The notes beneath the pieces were generated by a model. That model saw nothing but the letters and a program-made list of their open reading frames with translations. It was not told the origin of the DNA and did no database searches. Of a stretch of DNA of 64,000 nucleotides, positions 1-8,423 are shown piece after piece (position 1 is the stretch's first letter; each line of letters starts with the position of its first letter). Source of the DNA: Brevibacillus_D fluminis_A (GTDB lineage: Bacteria > Bacillota > Bacilli > Brevibacillales > Brevibacillaceae); the NCBI RefSeq assembly GCF_052072235.1, contig NZ_CM125436.1, forward strand, positions 372,001-436,000, written 5' to 3'. A program made the position numbers and the translations under genes.

Positions 1-24
1 CAAGAAAAAATAAGCAAGCAGACG

Positions 25-58
25 AATCCCCTGTTCGCGAGATGGACAGGGGATTTTA
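25..58 (+). terminator. Rho-independent terminator of a gene left of the window
   Basis: Ten-base perfect inverted repeat (AATCCCCTGT at 25-34 with ACAGGGGATT at 46-55) around an 11-base loop, followed by a short T run. Bases 2-13 read Lys-Lys-Lys-stop in one frame and may be the end of the terminated gene, but this is too short to call. Confidence 0.65.
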
Positions 59-116
59 CTGTGTCAGGATTGCTCCGTCAAGATGAGCGGGCCGTGATTC
101 GTGAACAGCAGAAAAT

Positions 117-151
117 CGCCTCGCAGTTGAGTAAGCACCACGAGGCGTTTT
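117..151 (-). terminator. Terminator at the 3' end of the DMT transporter gene
   Basis: CGCCTCG (117-123) pairs with CGAGGCG (141-147). Four T follow on the plus strand and an ATTTTC tract follows on the minus strand, so it may work in both directions. It lies about 20 bases past the stop codon of the minus-strand transporter gene. Confidence 0.6.
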
Positions 152-170
152 GGCTGTGAATCAAGTTGTT

Positions 171-1127
171 TTACGATAGAGCCTTGACCAATTTGACCGA
201 TTTTTTTTGCTGGCTTCTGCGCTGGGACAGGTTGTTGAACAGCAGGGCCGCAATGACCAAGAAGGTGCCCATGACCTCTACCATCGTAATATGGTAGCCC
301 TGAAAAACGAGAATCGCCAACGTCGTCAACGGCACGAAATTGATGAACAAAATGCCGTTGGGCGGTGTGAGCAGCCTGATTCCCGCGTTCCAGCAGAGCA
401 GCGCGGCGATCCCTGGCAGAAGCACCATGAAGGCAAGCTCATATTTGACCGAAAAAATCGTTGAAAGCGCCGGAAACGACAGGAAGCCGAGCGCGGTTGC
501 CGCCGACACGACGATCAGTGAGACGACCGTACCAAAAAGGCAGCTGAGTGTGGAATAACGCAATGCGGACCAGGTGGGAAAATGATTCCCGCCCATCGTG
601 TAGATCACCCAGCCGACGACGCCGGCAAAAATCACGCCGACCGGAAGCAAGCTGGATTTTGCCATCAAGAGAAAATGAAGGTCGCCTTTGGTGATGACGA
701 GCAGCGCGCCTGCAAACGAGACCAGCATGCTGATCATGGTGAAACGGTTTGGCGTTTTGCGTTTATACATCCAGAAGACGAGCACGGAAATCATCGGCAT
801 CATGGCTTCCATAAGCGAGGCGATGATTGTGCCTGTCCCCGGCAGCGAGCTTTGGCCCAAAAAGACGAGCAGGTTGTAGACGGTAAACGCCATGCTTCCG
901 AAAAAAACAAGGCTTTTGCCCTTTCCTTCCAGCCGAAAGGCGCTTTTGCCTTCTTTCATCAATAAAATCACGGCAAGCAGCAGGCTGCCGATGAAATAGC
1001 GAAAGAATGAAAAATAAATCGGATCAATCCGTTGGAAAGCTCCTTCTGCCACAGGAAACATCGCTCCCCACGACATGCTTGCAATCAAACAAAAAAGCCC
1101 TCCAACCACTACACCATTCTTACCCAC
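171..1127 (-). CDS. EamA/DMT-family drug/metabolite transporter
   Basis: Integral membrane protein of the drug/metabolite transporter superfamily (two EamA repeats, about ten hydrophobic segments), 318 residues from the chosen start, the usual family length. The GTG start at 1127 is preferred over upstream ATGs because a perfect AAGGAGG (complement of 1137-1143) sits nine bases before it and the first membrane segment follows directly (VGKNGVVVGGLFCLIASMSWG). The upstream 52 codons have no membrane character. It is divergent from the LysR gene at 1321, the classic layout of an exporter controlled by its neighbouring LysR protein. The substrate cannot be read from sequence; DMT members export amino acids, purines or drugs. 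Confidence 0.85.
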   Translation of the reverse strand: MGKNGVVVGGLFCLIASMSWGAMFPVAEGAFQRIDPIYFSFFRYFIGSLLLAVILLMKEGKSAFRLEGKGKSLVFFGSMAFTVYNLLVFLGQSSLPGTGTIIASLMEAMMPMISVLVFWMYKRKTPNRFTMISMLVSFAGALLVITKGDLHFLLMAKSSLLPVGVIFAGVVGWVIYTMGGNHFPTWSALRYSTLSCLFGTVVSLIVVSAATALGFLSFPALSTIFSVKYELAFMVLLPGIAALLCWNAGIRLLTPPNGILFINFVPLTTLAILVFQGYHITMVEVMGTFLVIAALLFNNLSQRRSQQKKSVKLVKALS

Positions 1128-1260
1128 GAAAAACTTCCTCCTTGCATCCTTTGGCAGCATCTTGTTGCGAAATATTTTGTTCCGGCATTCGGAACCGGTA
1201 AAACCCGGCGTCTCCATGCCCTTACACATCGTAAAGGATAGGAAGTTGTTAGTAAAATGA

Positions 1261-1293
1261 TTGAAAAGAAACTTATCGATCATTTAAAATGAT
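1261..1293 (+). promoter_or_regulatory. Promoter and LysR-type operator before the LysR gene
   Basis: TTGAAA at 1261-1266 and TAAAAT at 1285-1290 (18-base spacer) form a plausible sigma-A promoter. The -10 is embedded in a perfect odd palindrome ATCATTT-A-AAATGAT (1279-1293) that also has the T-N11-A spacing typical of LysR sites. This suggests autorepression and control of the divergent transporter. It is inferred from sequence only. Confidence 0.5.
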
Positions 1294-1320
1294 AGCACAT
1301 AACACCTGGAGGAAACGTGG

Positions 1321-2181
1321 ATGGAATTGAACGATTTGACCGTTTTTCAGCGAGTGGCGTTTCACGGCAGCGTAAGCAAGGCGGCAGAGGAATTGAACTA
1401 CGTGCAGTCCAATGTGACCGCAAGAATCAAGCATCTGGAAACGGAACTCGGCACCTCGCTGTTTTACCGCCATCGACGCGGGATGACGCTGACCGCTGAG
1501 GGGAAAAAGCTGATCGAATATGCGGCCAAGGTCATGGCCAGCGTGGAGGAATTGAAGCGTGCCTTCCAAGACGCGGAGACGCCGACGGGCGTGCTGGAGA
1601 TCGGCACGGTCGAGATCGTCAATTGGCTGCCGCGCATCCTGTCGGCCTACCATCAGCAATACCCGGGCGTCGATCTGTCGCTGAAAGCGGGCGTGACCGA
1701 GCAGCTGATCAAGGATGTGTTGGACTACAAGCTGGACGGCGCCTTCATTTCGGGACCGATCAGGCATCCGCTGATCGAGCAATACATGGAGTGCAGCGAG
1801 GAGCTGGTGGTCGTGTCCAAACGCGAGACGCTTACGATGGAAGAGCTGACACATACGCCGCTTTTGCTGTTCAACAAAGGATGCGGCTATCGTGCCAAAC
1901 TGGGCAGCTGGTTTCGCCGGGAAGGGATTTTGCCCAAGCAGGTGATGGAATTCGCCAGCTTCGAGACGATCATCGGCAGTGTGGCAGCAGGATTGGGCAT
2001 TTCCATCGTTCCACGGTCGACCGTTCGCTACATGGAGCAAAACGGGCTGCTGTTTTGCCATGCAATCCCTGAGGAGCACCGGATGATCTCGACCGTTTTC
2101 ATCCGGCGCAAAGATTCGCATATGACCAGCTCGATTCGTAAATTTATCGAAACGCTGCAAACGACTCCGCTCATCGAGTAA
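1321..2181 (+). CDS. LysR-family transcriptional regulator
   Basis: 286-residue LysR-type regulator. The N-terminal winged helix-turn-helix is clear (residues 1-60, with GSVSKAAEELNYVQSNVTARIKHLE and an LF-R motif after it), followed by a periplasmic-binding-like effector domain (about 90-280). Start ATG 1321 follows CTGGAGG with seven intervening bases. Its divergent position next to the DMT exporter, and an operator-like palindrome in the shared intergenic region, suggest it controls that exporter in response to a small ligand. The ligand is unknown. Confidence 0.9.
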   Translation: MELNDLTVFQRVAFHGSVSKAAEELNYVQSNVTARIKHLETELGTSLFYRHRRGMTLTAEGKKLIEYAAKVMASVEELKRAFQDAETPTGVLEIGTVEIVNWLPRILSAYHQQYPGVDLSLKAGVTEQLIKDVLDYKLDGAFISGPIRHPLIEQYMECSEELVVVSKRETLTMEELTHTPLLLFNKGCGYRAKLGSWFRREGILPKQVMEFASFETIIGSVAAGLGISIVPRSTVRYMEQNGLLFCHAIPEEHRMISTVFIRRKDSHMTSSIRKFIETLQTTPLIE

Positions 2182-2372
2182 ATGAGGCGGGATCGAGCGG
2201 TGAAAAGAACTGCCTTGCATCGGTGGAGCAGTTCTTTTTTTGCGCTCGCGAAAGCGATACGTGGCTTTCTGGACAGGGGAGAAGAGCAGGACTATCATAA
2301 GAAGAAAACGACGGGTGTCCGTGTGGCAAAGCGACGTGCGGGCAATCGGGCGAAAAATTGAGGGTAGCGGAC

Positions 2373-3449
2373 ATGGAACGTTTGACAGAACAGATGATAC
2401 AGGCGATACGAGACGAAGCGCTGCGGACTGAAAAAACAAAACGGCTGCAGCCGCAAGTGTTGGAACTGATTTATGAGCAAAAATGGTTCAAGCTGTTCGT
2501 GCCGGAGGAGCTGGGCGGGCGGATGGTCTCGCTGCCTGAGGCGGTGCGCATTTTTGCACGCACGTCATGGATGGACGGCAGCTTGGGTTGGGTCGTCACG
2601 ATCGGTTCGGGCGGCGGTTTTTTCGTGCCGTTTTTGCCAAAGGAAGCGCGGGAGTCGCTGTTTGCGGCGAAAGAGGCGGTGGTAGCGGGAAGCGGTCATC
2701 CGTCGGGGACAGCGAAGCCGGTGGAAGGCGGATATATCGTAAACGGTACGTGGAAATATTGCAGCGGTTCGAGCTACGCGACCGTCTTCACCGCCAACTG
2801 TATGATCGAAGCGGACGAACCGGGGCAAGAGCCGCACATTCGCGCCGTGGCGCTGCGGCCGGATCAGGTGACGATCGTGCACGATTGGAACGCGGTGGGG
2901 CTCAAGGCGACAGAGAGCAACACGATGGTAGTGAAGGACGCTTTTGTGCCGCATGAGCGGACGTTTACCCTGGTTGAACCGCTCGCGTATACGGATGAGC
3001 CGCTTTATCGTTATCCGTTCATTCCGTTTGCCCAGGCATCTTTTGCGGCTGTAGGCGTCGGGATTTGCCGCCGCTTCTTGGAGGAGGCCAAACAGTTGGT
3101 CGAGCGGAGCAGTGCCGGATGGCAAACGACCAATCCGCAGCGCGCATCGGTTGTGATGGACAGGATCAGGGAAGCGGAAATGCTGTTTGAACAGTCAGCG
3201 CAGGCGTTCTTCACGCAAGTCGATCATTCGTGGGATGTGCAGGTGAAAGAGGGGACCCTGCCGGAGGGAGTGGAGCAGGAAGTGTCGCGCCAGTGCAAGG
3301 AGACCGCCCGGGCGGCTCTGACGTGCGCGAACGGGCTGCTGCCTTCTCTGGGGCTGCAGGCGATGTTGGAGGAGACGCCGCTCAATCAGGCGTGGCGCGA
3401 TTTGAATACGGCATGCCAGCATTCGCTGCTGCTCTCGTTTGCGGAATAA
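2373..3449 (+). CDS. Acyl-CoA dehydrogenase-like flavoprotein
   Basis: About 358 residues, resembling the acyl-CoA dehydrogenase fold used both by true dehydrogenases and by class-D flavin monooxygenases (HpaB/DszC/HsaA-like). Visible features are the N-terminal helical domain (LYEQKW-type helix and VPEELGG), a middle beta domain with VNGTWKYCSGSSYA and GLKATESNTMVV, and a C-terminal helical bundle. ATG 2373 is chosen because GAGGG lies about eight bases upstream; an in-frame TTG at 2358 is the alternative. The catalytic Glu of classical acyl-CoA dehydrogenases is not evident, and the motif set is closer to the monooxygenase/oxidase-like branch. The gene stands alone between LysR and mrfB, so no pathway can be assigned. 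Confidence 0.8.
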   Translation: MERLTEQMIQAIRDEALRTEKTKRLQPQVLELIYEQKWFKLFVPEELGGRMVSLPEAVRIFARTSWMDGSLGWVVTIGSGGGFFVPFLPKEARESLFAAKEAVVAGSGHPSGTAKPVEGGYIVNGTWKYCSGSSYATVFTANCMIEADEPGQEPHIRAVALRPDQVTIVHDWNAVGLKATESNTMVVKDAFVPHERTFTLVEPLAYTDEPLYRYPFIPFAQASFAAVGVGICRRFLEEAKQLVERSSAGWQTTNPQRASVVMDRIREAEMLFEQSAQAFFTQVDHSWDVQVKEGTLPEGVEQEVSRQCKETARAALTCANGLLPSLGLQAMLEETPLNQAWRDLNTACQHSLLLSFAE

Positions 3450-3452
3450 AAG

Positions 3453-3495
3453 AAACAGCCGATCGGATTATGTGTCTCGATCGGCTGTTTTCATT
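3453..3495. terminator. Bidirectional terminator between convergent genes
   Basis: Perfect 13-bp stem (3453-3465 with 3478-3490) with a 12-base loop. It is A-rich on its 5' side and T-rich on its 3' side, as expected for a hairpin serving both the flavoprotein gene (plus) and mrfB (minus). Confidence 0.85.
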
Positions 3496-3503
3496 TGGTG
3501 CGG

Positions 3504-4877
3504 CTAAGGTTCGGCGAAAAATCCCGGGGCAGCCGAATCGCCTGCCTTTTTCTCGAGCCGCTCCAGCCGCTTTCGATAGGCGGCAAGCTCTGCCCGAGGC
3601 TTGCTGCGCAGCAGGGCGGTTTTCCTTTGCCAGTGGGCAAATGCGTGTCGGGTGTAATGCAGCGCTTTTTCATAATCCTTGAACTGATGCTCGCAAAGCT
3701 TGGCGAGTTCGATATACAGCTCCTCGGCGATATGGCCCGGGCTTTTCAAACACGATTCCCATATGGCGAGCGCCCGCCCGTAATCGCGGTGCTTTTTGTA
3801 CAGGAGCCCCAGTGCCAGCCGCGCTCTGCCTTGCAGCGGATGGTCGCTTTTGGCGATCTGCGCGTACCCGTGCATGGCTTCGCGGTCGCAGCCGAGCGTG
3901 TCGTACCAGCGGGCGATTTCGAACAGCTCATCCAGGGAAGGCGTCTCGCGCTTGTATTCCAGCAAAAGCTTGGAAATGTGGATATAGAGCGTGATCAGCG
4001 AGAGCACGTCCCACTCGTTGTGATGCAGGACGCCTTCGATCGGCCCGGGATCATACACGTGAAGATAGTCAAAATAGGCGATCGGCGCGAGATAGCCGGG
4101 CAAGTCGTTGGTCCGCTTGACCCCGAGCTTCTCCTGCTCGATGATCGCCAGACGGCACGACTCCAGATCGCGCCGCCACAGCCTGCGCGAGCCGTGCAGC
4201 AGGTCAAAGTGGCCGAATGCCGGCAGCGCGGGAACTTCGTCGCGCACCAGCGTATGGCGCGTCTTTACCTGCGGCCAGTCAAACGATTTGCCGTTGTACG
4301 TGACGAGATGGGTGGCACCGCGCACATCATCCAAAAAAGATTGGTACAGCGTTGCTTCCGAATGGGGGCTCGCCAAAAAATGCTGCTTCACTACGACCTC
4401 ATCCTGTTCAATGCGGCTGTACCCGAGCAAAAAGATCGTGTTGCCCGTCCCGCCGTTTAAGCCCGTTGTCTCGGTATCGAAAAACAGCAGCTGTTCGGCC
4501 CCGGTAGCGGCGCCGGACAAAGGGTGGGACAGACCGGAGTCGCTCCAGGCGTCAAGCACTTCATGCAGCTGGTCAAAGCTGTAGCGACCGTGCCATTTCG
4601 CCTGCGGATAACGCACTTCGCGGACCATCACGTAATCCTCTTGGTCGCCGTAGGGCGTGGATTGCAGGGCGTCCCATTTGTCGGCAAAAGGGACGGTGAT
4701 GGGAGAAGCGGCAGAGATGGACGGCGCGTCTGGCTGTTCAGACGTTTTCGACGGTTCAGCCAGCTGCTCGCCAGCATCCCCGACTCCATGCAACGCCGCG
4801 CCCCCCGCTACCGGTTTTTGTCCGGCTTCCCGTGTCAAATGCGGCTTGAGCCGGTTCAGCTTGCTTTTAAGAGACAT
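3504..4877 (-). CDS. mrfB: MrfB (YprB) exonuclease with TPR domain
   Basis: Partner of the MrfA helicase; in Bacillus subtilis MrfAB acts in a UvrA-independent response to mitomycin C damage. The 457-residue product has a ribonuclease-H-like/DEDD exonuclease domain: FDTETTG at residues 133-139 supplies the DxE pair, KSFDWP gives D200, and HHNEWD gives D290. A tetratricopeptide-like helical tail follows (about 310-450). The start at 4877 follows GAGGAGG with eight bases spacing and overlaps the mrfA stop by 11 bases, so the two are translationally coupled. The upstream ATG at 4919 would add a non-conserved 14-residue extension. Residues 20-60 are low-complexity Ala/Gly/Ser, probably a linker. 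Confidence 0.9.
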   Translation of the reverse strand: MSLKSKLNRLKPHLTREAGQKPVAGGAALHGVGDAGEQLAEPSKTSEQPDAPSISAASPITVPFADKWDALQSTPYGDQEDYVMVREVRYPQAKWHGRYSFDQLHEVLDAWSDSGLSHPLSGAATGAEQLLFFDTETTGLNGGTGNTIFLLGYSRIEQDEVVVKQHFLASPHSEATLYQSFLDDVRGATHLVTYNGKSFDWPQVKTRHTLVRDEVPALPAFGHFDLLHGSRRLWRRDLESCRLAIIEQEKLGVKRTNDLPGYLAPIAYFDYLHVYDPGPIEGVLHHNEWDVLSLITLYIHISKLLLEYKRETPSLDELFEIARWYDTLGCDREAMHGYAQIAKSDHPLQGRARLALGLLYKKHRDYGRALAIWESCLKSPGHIAEELYIELAKLCEHQFKDYEKALHYTRHAFAHWQRKTALLRSKPRAELAAYRKRLERLEKKAGDSAAPGFFAEP

Positions 4878-7149
4878 AATGATGGCCTCCTCGCGCGGTG
4901 CGCACCAAGGAGAGGGCAAGCTCTTTCACGCCGTGCTCCATCCCGCCGATGCAGGAAGGGCAGCCGGAAGCGCACGCGCATGACGAGATCAGCCCTTCGG
5001 CTTGGCCGAGGATCGTGTCCATTTCTTTGTATACCTGTTCGGAAAGCCCGATGCCGCCAGGATAGCGGTCGTACAGGAAAATGGACGGCTGGCCGGAATG
5101 AACGGCTTTGCGCTGGGCGATGACGTGCAGGTCGGCAGGGTCGCACATGACCAAAAGCGGTGCCGTGTGTTGAAGAACGTGCGCCAGACCGATCAGGCCG
5201 CGCTCCACGTCCTCTTGTCCCAGCTCGTCGAGAAGCGTCTCGGGAAAGCTGATCCACGCCGCATTGGTATGCAGCTCTTCTTCCGGCAGGTGGATCGGGC
5301 CTGAGCCGATATTTTCGTGCGTCTCGAATTTGATTTTCTTGAAGATCGTGGCCATCGCGTGGACGGAAACCTCGCCATAGGCCAGCTGCGCAGTCCCTTG
5401 CTGGCGGGCGTTGTCTTCTTCAAGCACCTTCAGCGACACGGCGAGGTTGGCATCGGTATAGTAGTCGACCTGGACCTCGCGCACGAACGCTTTTTTCTCC
5501 TCGTAATCCAATTTTTCCACCTGGTATTGAACCCCTTGGTGCAAATAGATCGCTTCATCATGCAAAAGGGTAAGCGAACTGAACCGGTCCATTTCTCCGA
5601 TGACGCGCTCGTTGCCTCGTTCGGTAATGTCGACGATCACGACGTTTTCCTGCGAGGCCGAGCGCAGGCTGATGTTGTGCGCCGGGAACGAATCGTTCAT
5701 CCAAAACCATTTGCCTTTGGAATGATGCAAAATTTGCTCCTCGGTCAAAAACTCGAGAATCTCCAAAATTTCTGCCTGACCGAACCGGTCGCCTTCTTGA
5801 AACGGCAGCTCATAGGCAGCGCACTTGATGTGGTCGACCAGAATGATCAGGTTGTCGGGATTGATTCGCGCCGATTCCGGGCTGCGGTCAAAGAAATATT
5901 CGGGATGCTGGATCACATACTGATCGAGCGGGGAAGAGCTGCCGACCATGACGACAGCGGATTCGCCTTGCCGACGCCCTGCCCGTCCCGCCTGCTGCCA
6001 GGTGCTGGCGACCGAGCCGGGATAACCGGTGATGACGCACGCCTGCAGCTGTCCGATGTCGACACCAAGCTCCAGCGCATTCGTGCTCACAACGCCCATG
6101 ATGTCGCCCTGGCGCAAGCCGCGCTCGATTTCCCGCCGCTGGCTGGGGAGGTAGCCGCCGCGATAGCCTTGAATGCTTTTCGGGCCGAGCTTGCGCTTGA
6201 TCAGCTCCTGCAAATAGGTGAGGAGGATTTCCACGCGGACGCGGCTGCGCGCAAACAAAATCGTCTGGATGCCGTTGGTCAGAAAGGCGGAGGCGATGTC
6301 CCGCGCTTCCAGTGTGGCGCTGCGGCGAATGTTCAGCTGGCGGTTGACGATCGGCGGGTTGTAGAACAAAAAGTGCTTTTTGCCAGTCGGCGCGCCGTTG
6401 TTGTCGACCAGCTCCATCGGCTCCTCGGTCAGCTGGCTCGCCAGCTCGCGCGGATTGGCGATCGTGGCGGAGGTGCAGATGAATTGCGGCGTGCTGCCGT
6501 AGTAAGCGCAGATTCGCTTGAGACGGCGAATCACGTTGGCGACATGACTGCCAAAAACCCCGCGGTATGTATGCAGCTCATCGATCACGATGTACTGGAG
6601 ATGCTCAAAAAACGATACCCATTTCGTATGGTGCGGCAAAATGGCGGAGTGCAGCATGTCGGGGTTGGTGATGACGATATTGCCCGCCTTGCGCACCATC
6701 TGTCTGATGTTGGCCGGGGTATCGCCGTCATACGTTTCCGATTTGATCGGCAGTCCCGTCTCGGTGATCAATTCGTGCAGCTCTGATTTTTGGTCCTGCG
6801 CGAGCGCCTTCGTCGGGAACAGATAGAGGGCGCGCGACTGCGTGTCTTCCGCAATGGACTGGAGCACGGGGAGATGGTAGCACATGCTTTTGCCGGAAGC
6901 GGTCGGCGTGACGGCGACCAGATGGCGTCCCTCACGCGCATGGCGGAAGGCGGTCGCTTGATGCGTATACAGCGAGGAAATGCCCCGCTTGGTCAACGTA
7001 TGGCGAATCCGGTCGTCCAACTCCTCGGGAAACGGCACCGTTTTCGCTTCGCGCGGCGGAATCGTGTGCCAGTGGACGATATGGTCTTTGAAGCGCTCAT
7101 CTTGCAAAAACTGTTCAAGGATGTCCGTCAGGCTCTTTTTTCCGATCAT
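4867..7149 (-). CDS. mrfA: MrfA (YprA) DEAD/DEAH-box helicase, DUF1998
   Basis: Superfamily-2 DNA helicase of 760 residues. Motif I is TPTASGKS (81-88), motif II DELH (190-193), motif III SAT (227-229); ELGVDIG and QQAGRAGRR form the second RecA lobe. The C-terminal DUF1998 region carries the four-cysteine cluster CACASGCPSC (about 724-733) that binds metal in MrfA. Known role in B. subtilis: excision of mitomycin C lesions together with MrfB. The start at 7149 is chosen from AAGGGG about nine bases upstream and the conserved beginning; an earlier in-frame start at 7236 overlaps the promoter. It is first in a two-gene operon with mrfB. Confidence 0.93.
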   Translation of the reverse strand: MIGKKSLTDILEQFLQDERFKDHIVHWHTIPPREAKTVPFPEELDDRIRHTLTKRGISSLYTHQATAFRHAREGRHLVAVTPTASGKSMCYHLPVLQSIAEDTQSRALYLFPTKALAQDQKSELHELITETGLPIKSETYDGDTPANIRQMVRKAGNIVITNPDMLHSAILPHHTKWVSFFEHLQYIVIDELHTYRGVFGSHVANVIRRLKRICAYYGSTPQFICTSATIANPRELASQLTEEPMELVDNNGAPTGKKHFLFYNPPIVNRQLNIRRSATLEARDIASAFLTNGIQTILFARSRVRVEILLTYLQELIKRKLGPKSIQGYRGGYLPSQRREIERGLRQGDIMGVVSTNALELGVDIGQLQACVITGYPGSVASTWQQAGRAGRRQGESAVVMVGSSSPLDQYVIQHPEYFFDRSPESARINPDNLIILVDHIKCAAYELPFQEGDRFGQAEILEILEFLTEEQILHHSKGKWFWMNDSFPAHNISLRSASQENVVIVDITERGNERVIGEMDRFSSLTLLHDEAIYLHQGVQYQVEKLDYEEKKAFVREVQVDYYTDANLAVSLKVLEEDNARQQGTAQLAYGEVSVHAMATIFKKIKFETHENIGSGPIHLPEEELHTNAAWISFPETLLDELGQEDVERGLIGLAHVLQHTAPLLVMCDPADLHVIAQRKAVHSGQPSIFLYDRYPGGIGLSEQVYKEMDTILGQAEGLISSCACASGCPSCIGGMEHGVKELALSLVRTARGGHHYVS

Positions 7150-7174
7150 ATACTCATCCCCTTCTTCTTCCTCT

Positions 7175-7203
7175 ATTCTACGAATGGATGTTCGCGATGT
7201 AAA
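7175..7203 (-). promoter_or_regulatory. Promoter of the mrfA-mrfB operon
   Basis: On the minus strand TTTACA (7203-7198) and TAGAAT (7180-7175) are separated by 17 bases, one mismatch each from the sigma-A consensus. The -10 ends about 25 bases before the mrfA start codon. Confidence 0.6.
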
Positions 7204-7235
7204 TGGGGCGGGGAACGGATTCCAGCGATCTACCA

Positions 7236-7284
7236 AAAAAAGAAAAACGCCACCTGCTCGATGCGGGTTGGCGTGGGGCGTTTT
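7236..7284 (-). terminator. Terminator ending the importer/SSS/DMT operon
   Basis: AAAACGCC/GGCGTTTT stem (7244-7251 with 7277-7284) followed on the minus strand by a T-rich run. The 353-base gap between mrfA and the DMT gene (7150-7502) holds this terminator and the mrfA promoter; nothing else coding was seen there. Confidence 0.65.
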
Positions 7285-7502
7285 CTCTTAAACGAGCGTT
7301 TGAATGTGGAGTTGCCGGGAAATGTGTGTGGCTCGTCAGCGGCGGGTGGCCAGCCGCAGCGGCCGCAAAAGGGTGCCTTTCCAGGATGATTGGGCAGAGG
7401 TTGCGCCCGAAAGATTCCCCGCTGCTCGCTTGCTCGCTGGGTAGGCCCGGCGAAAGTCGATGCTGGAGGAAACGGCATTCTCCCCGTCGGTTCTGCTGTG
7501 GG

Positions 7503-8423
7503 TTAACACTCCGGCTCAAGGGACTGTCTCTTCGTGGCGCCCGTTTCTTTGGATAAAGTGGTGAGGGTTACGCCTCCGATGATGAAGAGCGCGCCGAGTA
7601 ATTGCTGGGAGGTTACGAGTTTATCGAGAATGAAATAGCCGAAAATCATGGCTACGAATGGCTCCAGGTTGGAGAACATGGCGGCCTTGGCTGCCCCTAC
7701 TTGCTGGAGCTGGCTGTTCCAGATCAGGGTGACGATTCCGTGCATGAGCACGGCGGTGAGGATGAGCAGGCCCCATGCCCACAGCTGTCCGCTGATGTGC
7801 CAGCCGGTTGCGTTGATCGCTGTGACCGGCACCATGGCGCCGAAGCCGATCAAGGTGGAGTACAGCGTCGTCACGAGCGGCGGGATGCGCTGGGCCAGCA
7901 TGCGCACCAGGATGATCGAGATCGCAAAGGTGACCATCGTCAGCGCGATCCACAAAAGTCCGACGCTAAGCTGCAAGGCGGCGCCGTTGTAGATGACAAG
8001 CATGACGCCGAACGTGGCGATGATGGAGCCGGCGATCATTTTGGGCGTGAGCCTTTCCCGCAAAAATACCGCAGCCAAAAGCGCGGTGGTGACCGGTGTC
8101 AACGCGAGAATGAGCGCCGAGGTCGTTGAATCGGCGGTGACCAGACCTTGGTAAAACGTCCAATGGTTCAGGAACACGCCGCTGATGCCGAGTGCAAACA
8201 ACAGCCCCCAGTCTTTGCGGGAAACGCGACCCAACCGCCGCGTGAGCAACGCGTAGCCGAGCAAGAAAAGCGCGATAAACAGCAACCGTGCAGCTGCCAG
8301 AAAAAAGGGAGAAAACTCGCGGACGAGGATGGTGCCAAAGACGAAATTGCTCCCCCAGACGGTGACGCAAAAGATCAATAACAAATAAGAACGCAGCATA
8401 GCGTAAGGTCCCGTTCCTTTCAT
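7503..8423 (-). CDS. EamA/DMT-family transporter, last gene of importer operon
   Basis: 306-residue member of the drug/metabolite transporter superfamily with ten predicted hydrophobic segments and two EamA repeats (about 10-140 and 150-290). Its ATG overlaps the stop codon of the upstream symporter gene as ATGA, a translational-coupling arrangement; an internal Met at 8399 is the alternative start. As the last gene of the minus-strand operon that begins with the ABC importer, it may export a by-product or amino acid released by the catabolic enzymes. That role is inferred only from position. It is not closely related to the DMT protein at 171-1127. Confidence 0.85.
   Translation of the reverse strand: MKGTGPYAMLRSYLLLIFCVTVWGSNFVFGTILVREFSPFFLAAARLLFIALFLLGYALLTRRLGRVSRKDWGLLFALGISGVFLNHWTFYQGLVTADSTTSALILALTPVTTALLAAVFLRERLTPKMIAGSIIATFGVMLVIYNGAALQLSVGLLWIALTMVTFAISIILVRMLAQRIPPLVTTLYSTLIGFGAMVPVTAINATGWHISGQLWAWGLLILTAVLMHGIVTLIWNSQLQQVGAAKAAMFSNLEPFVAMIFGYFILDKLVTSQQLLGALFIIGGVTLTTLSKETGATKRQSLEPEC

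Noticed and set aside
1273..2439. 388-codon antisense frame over the LysR gene
   Set aside because: Composition is Arg/His/Gln-rich without domains; the LysR reading on the other strand is unmistakable.
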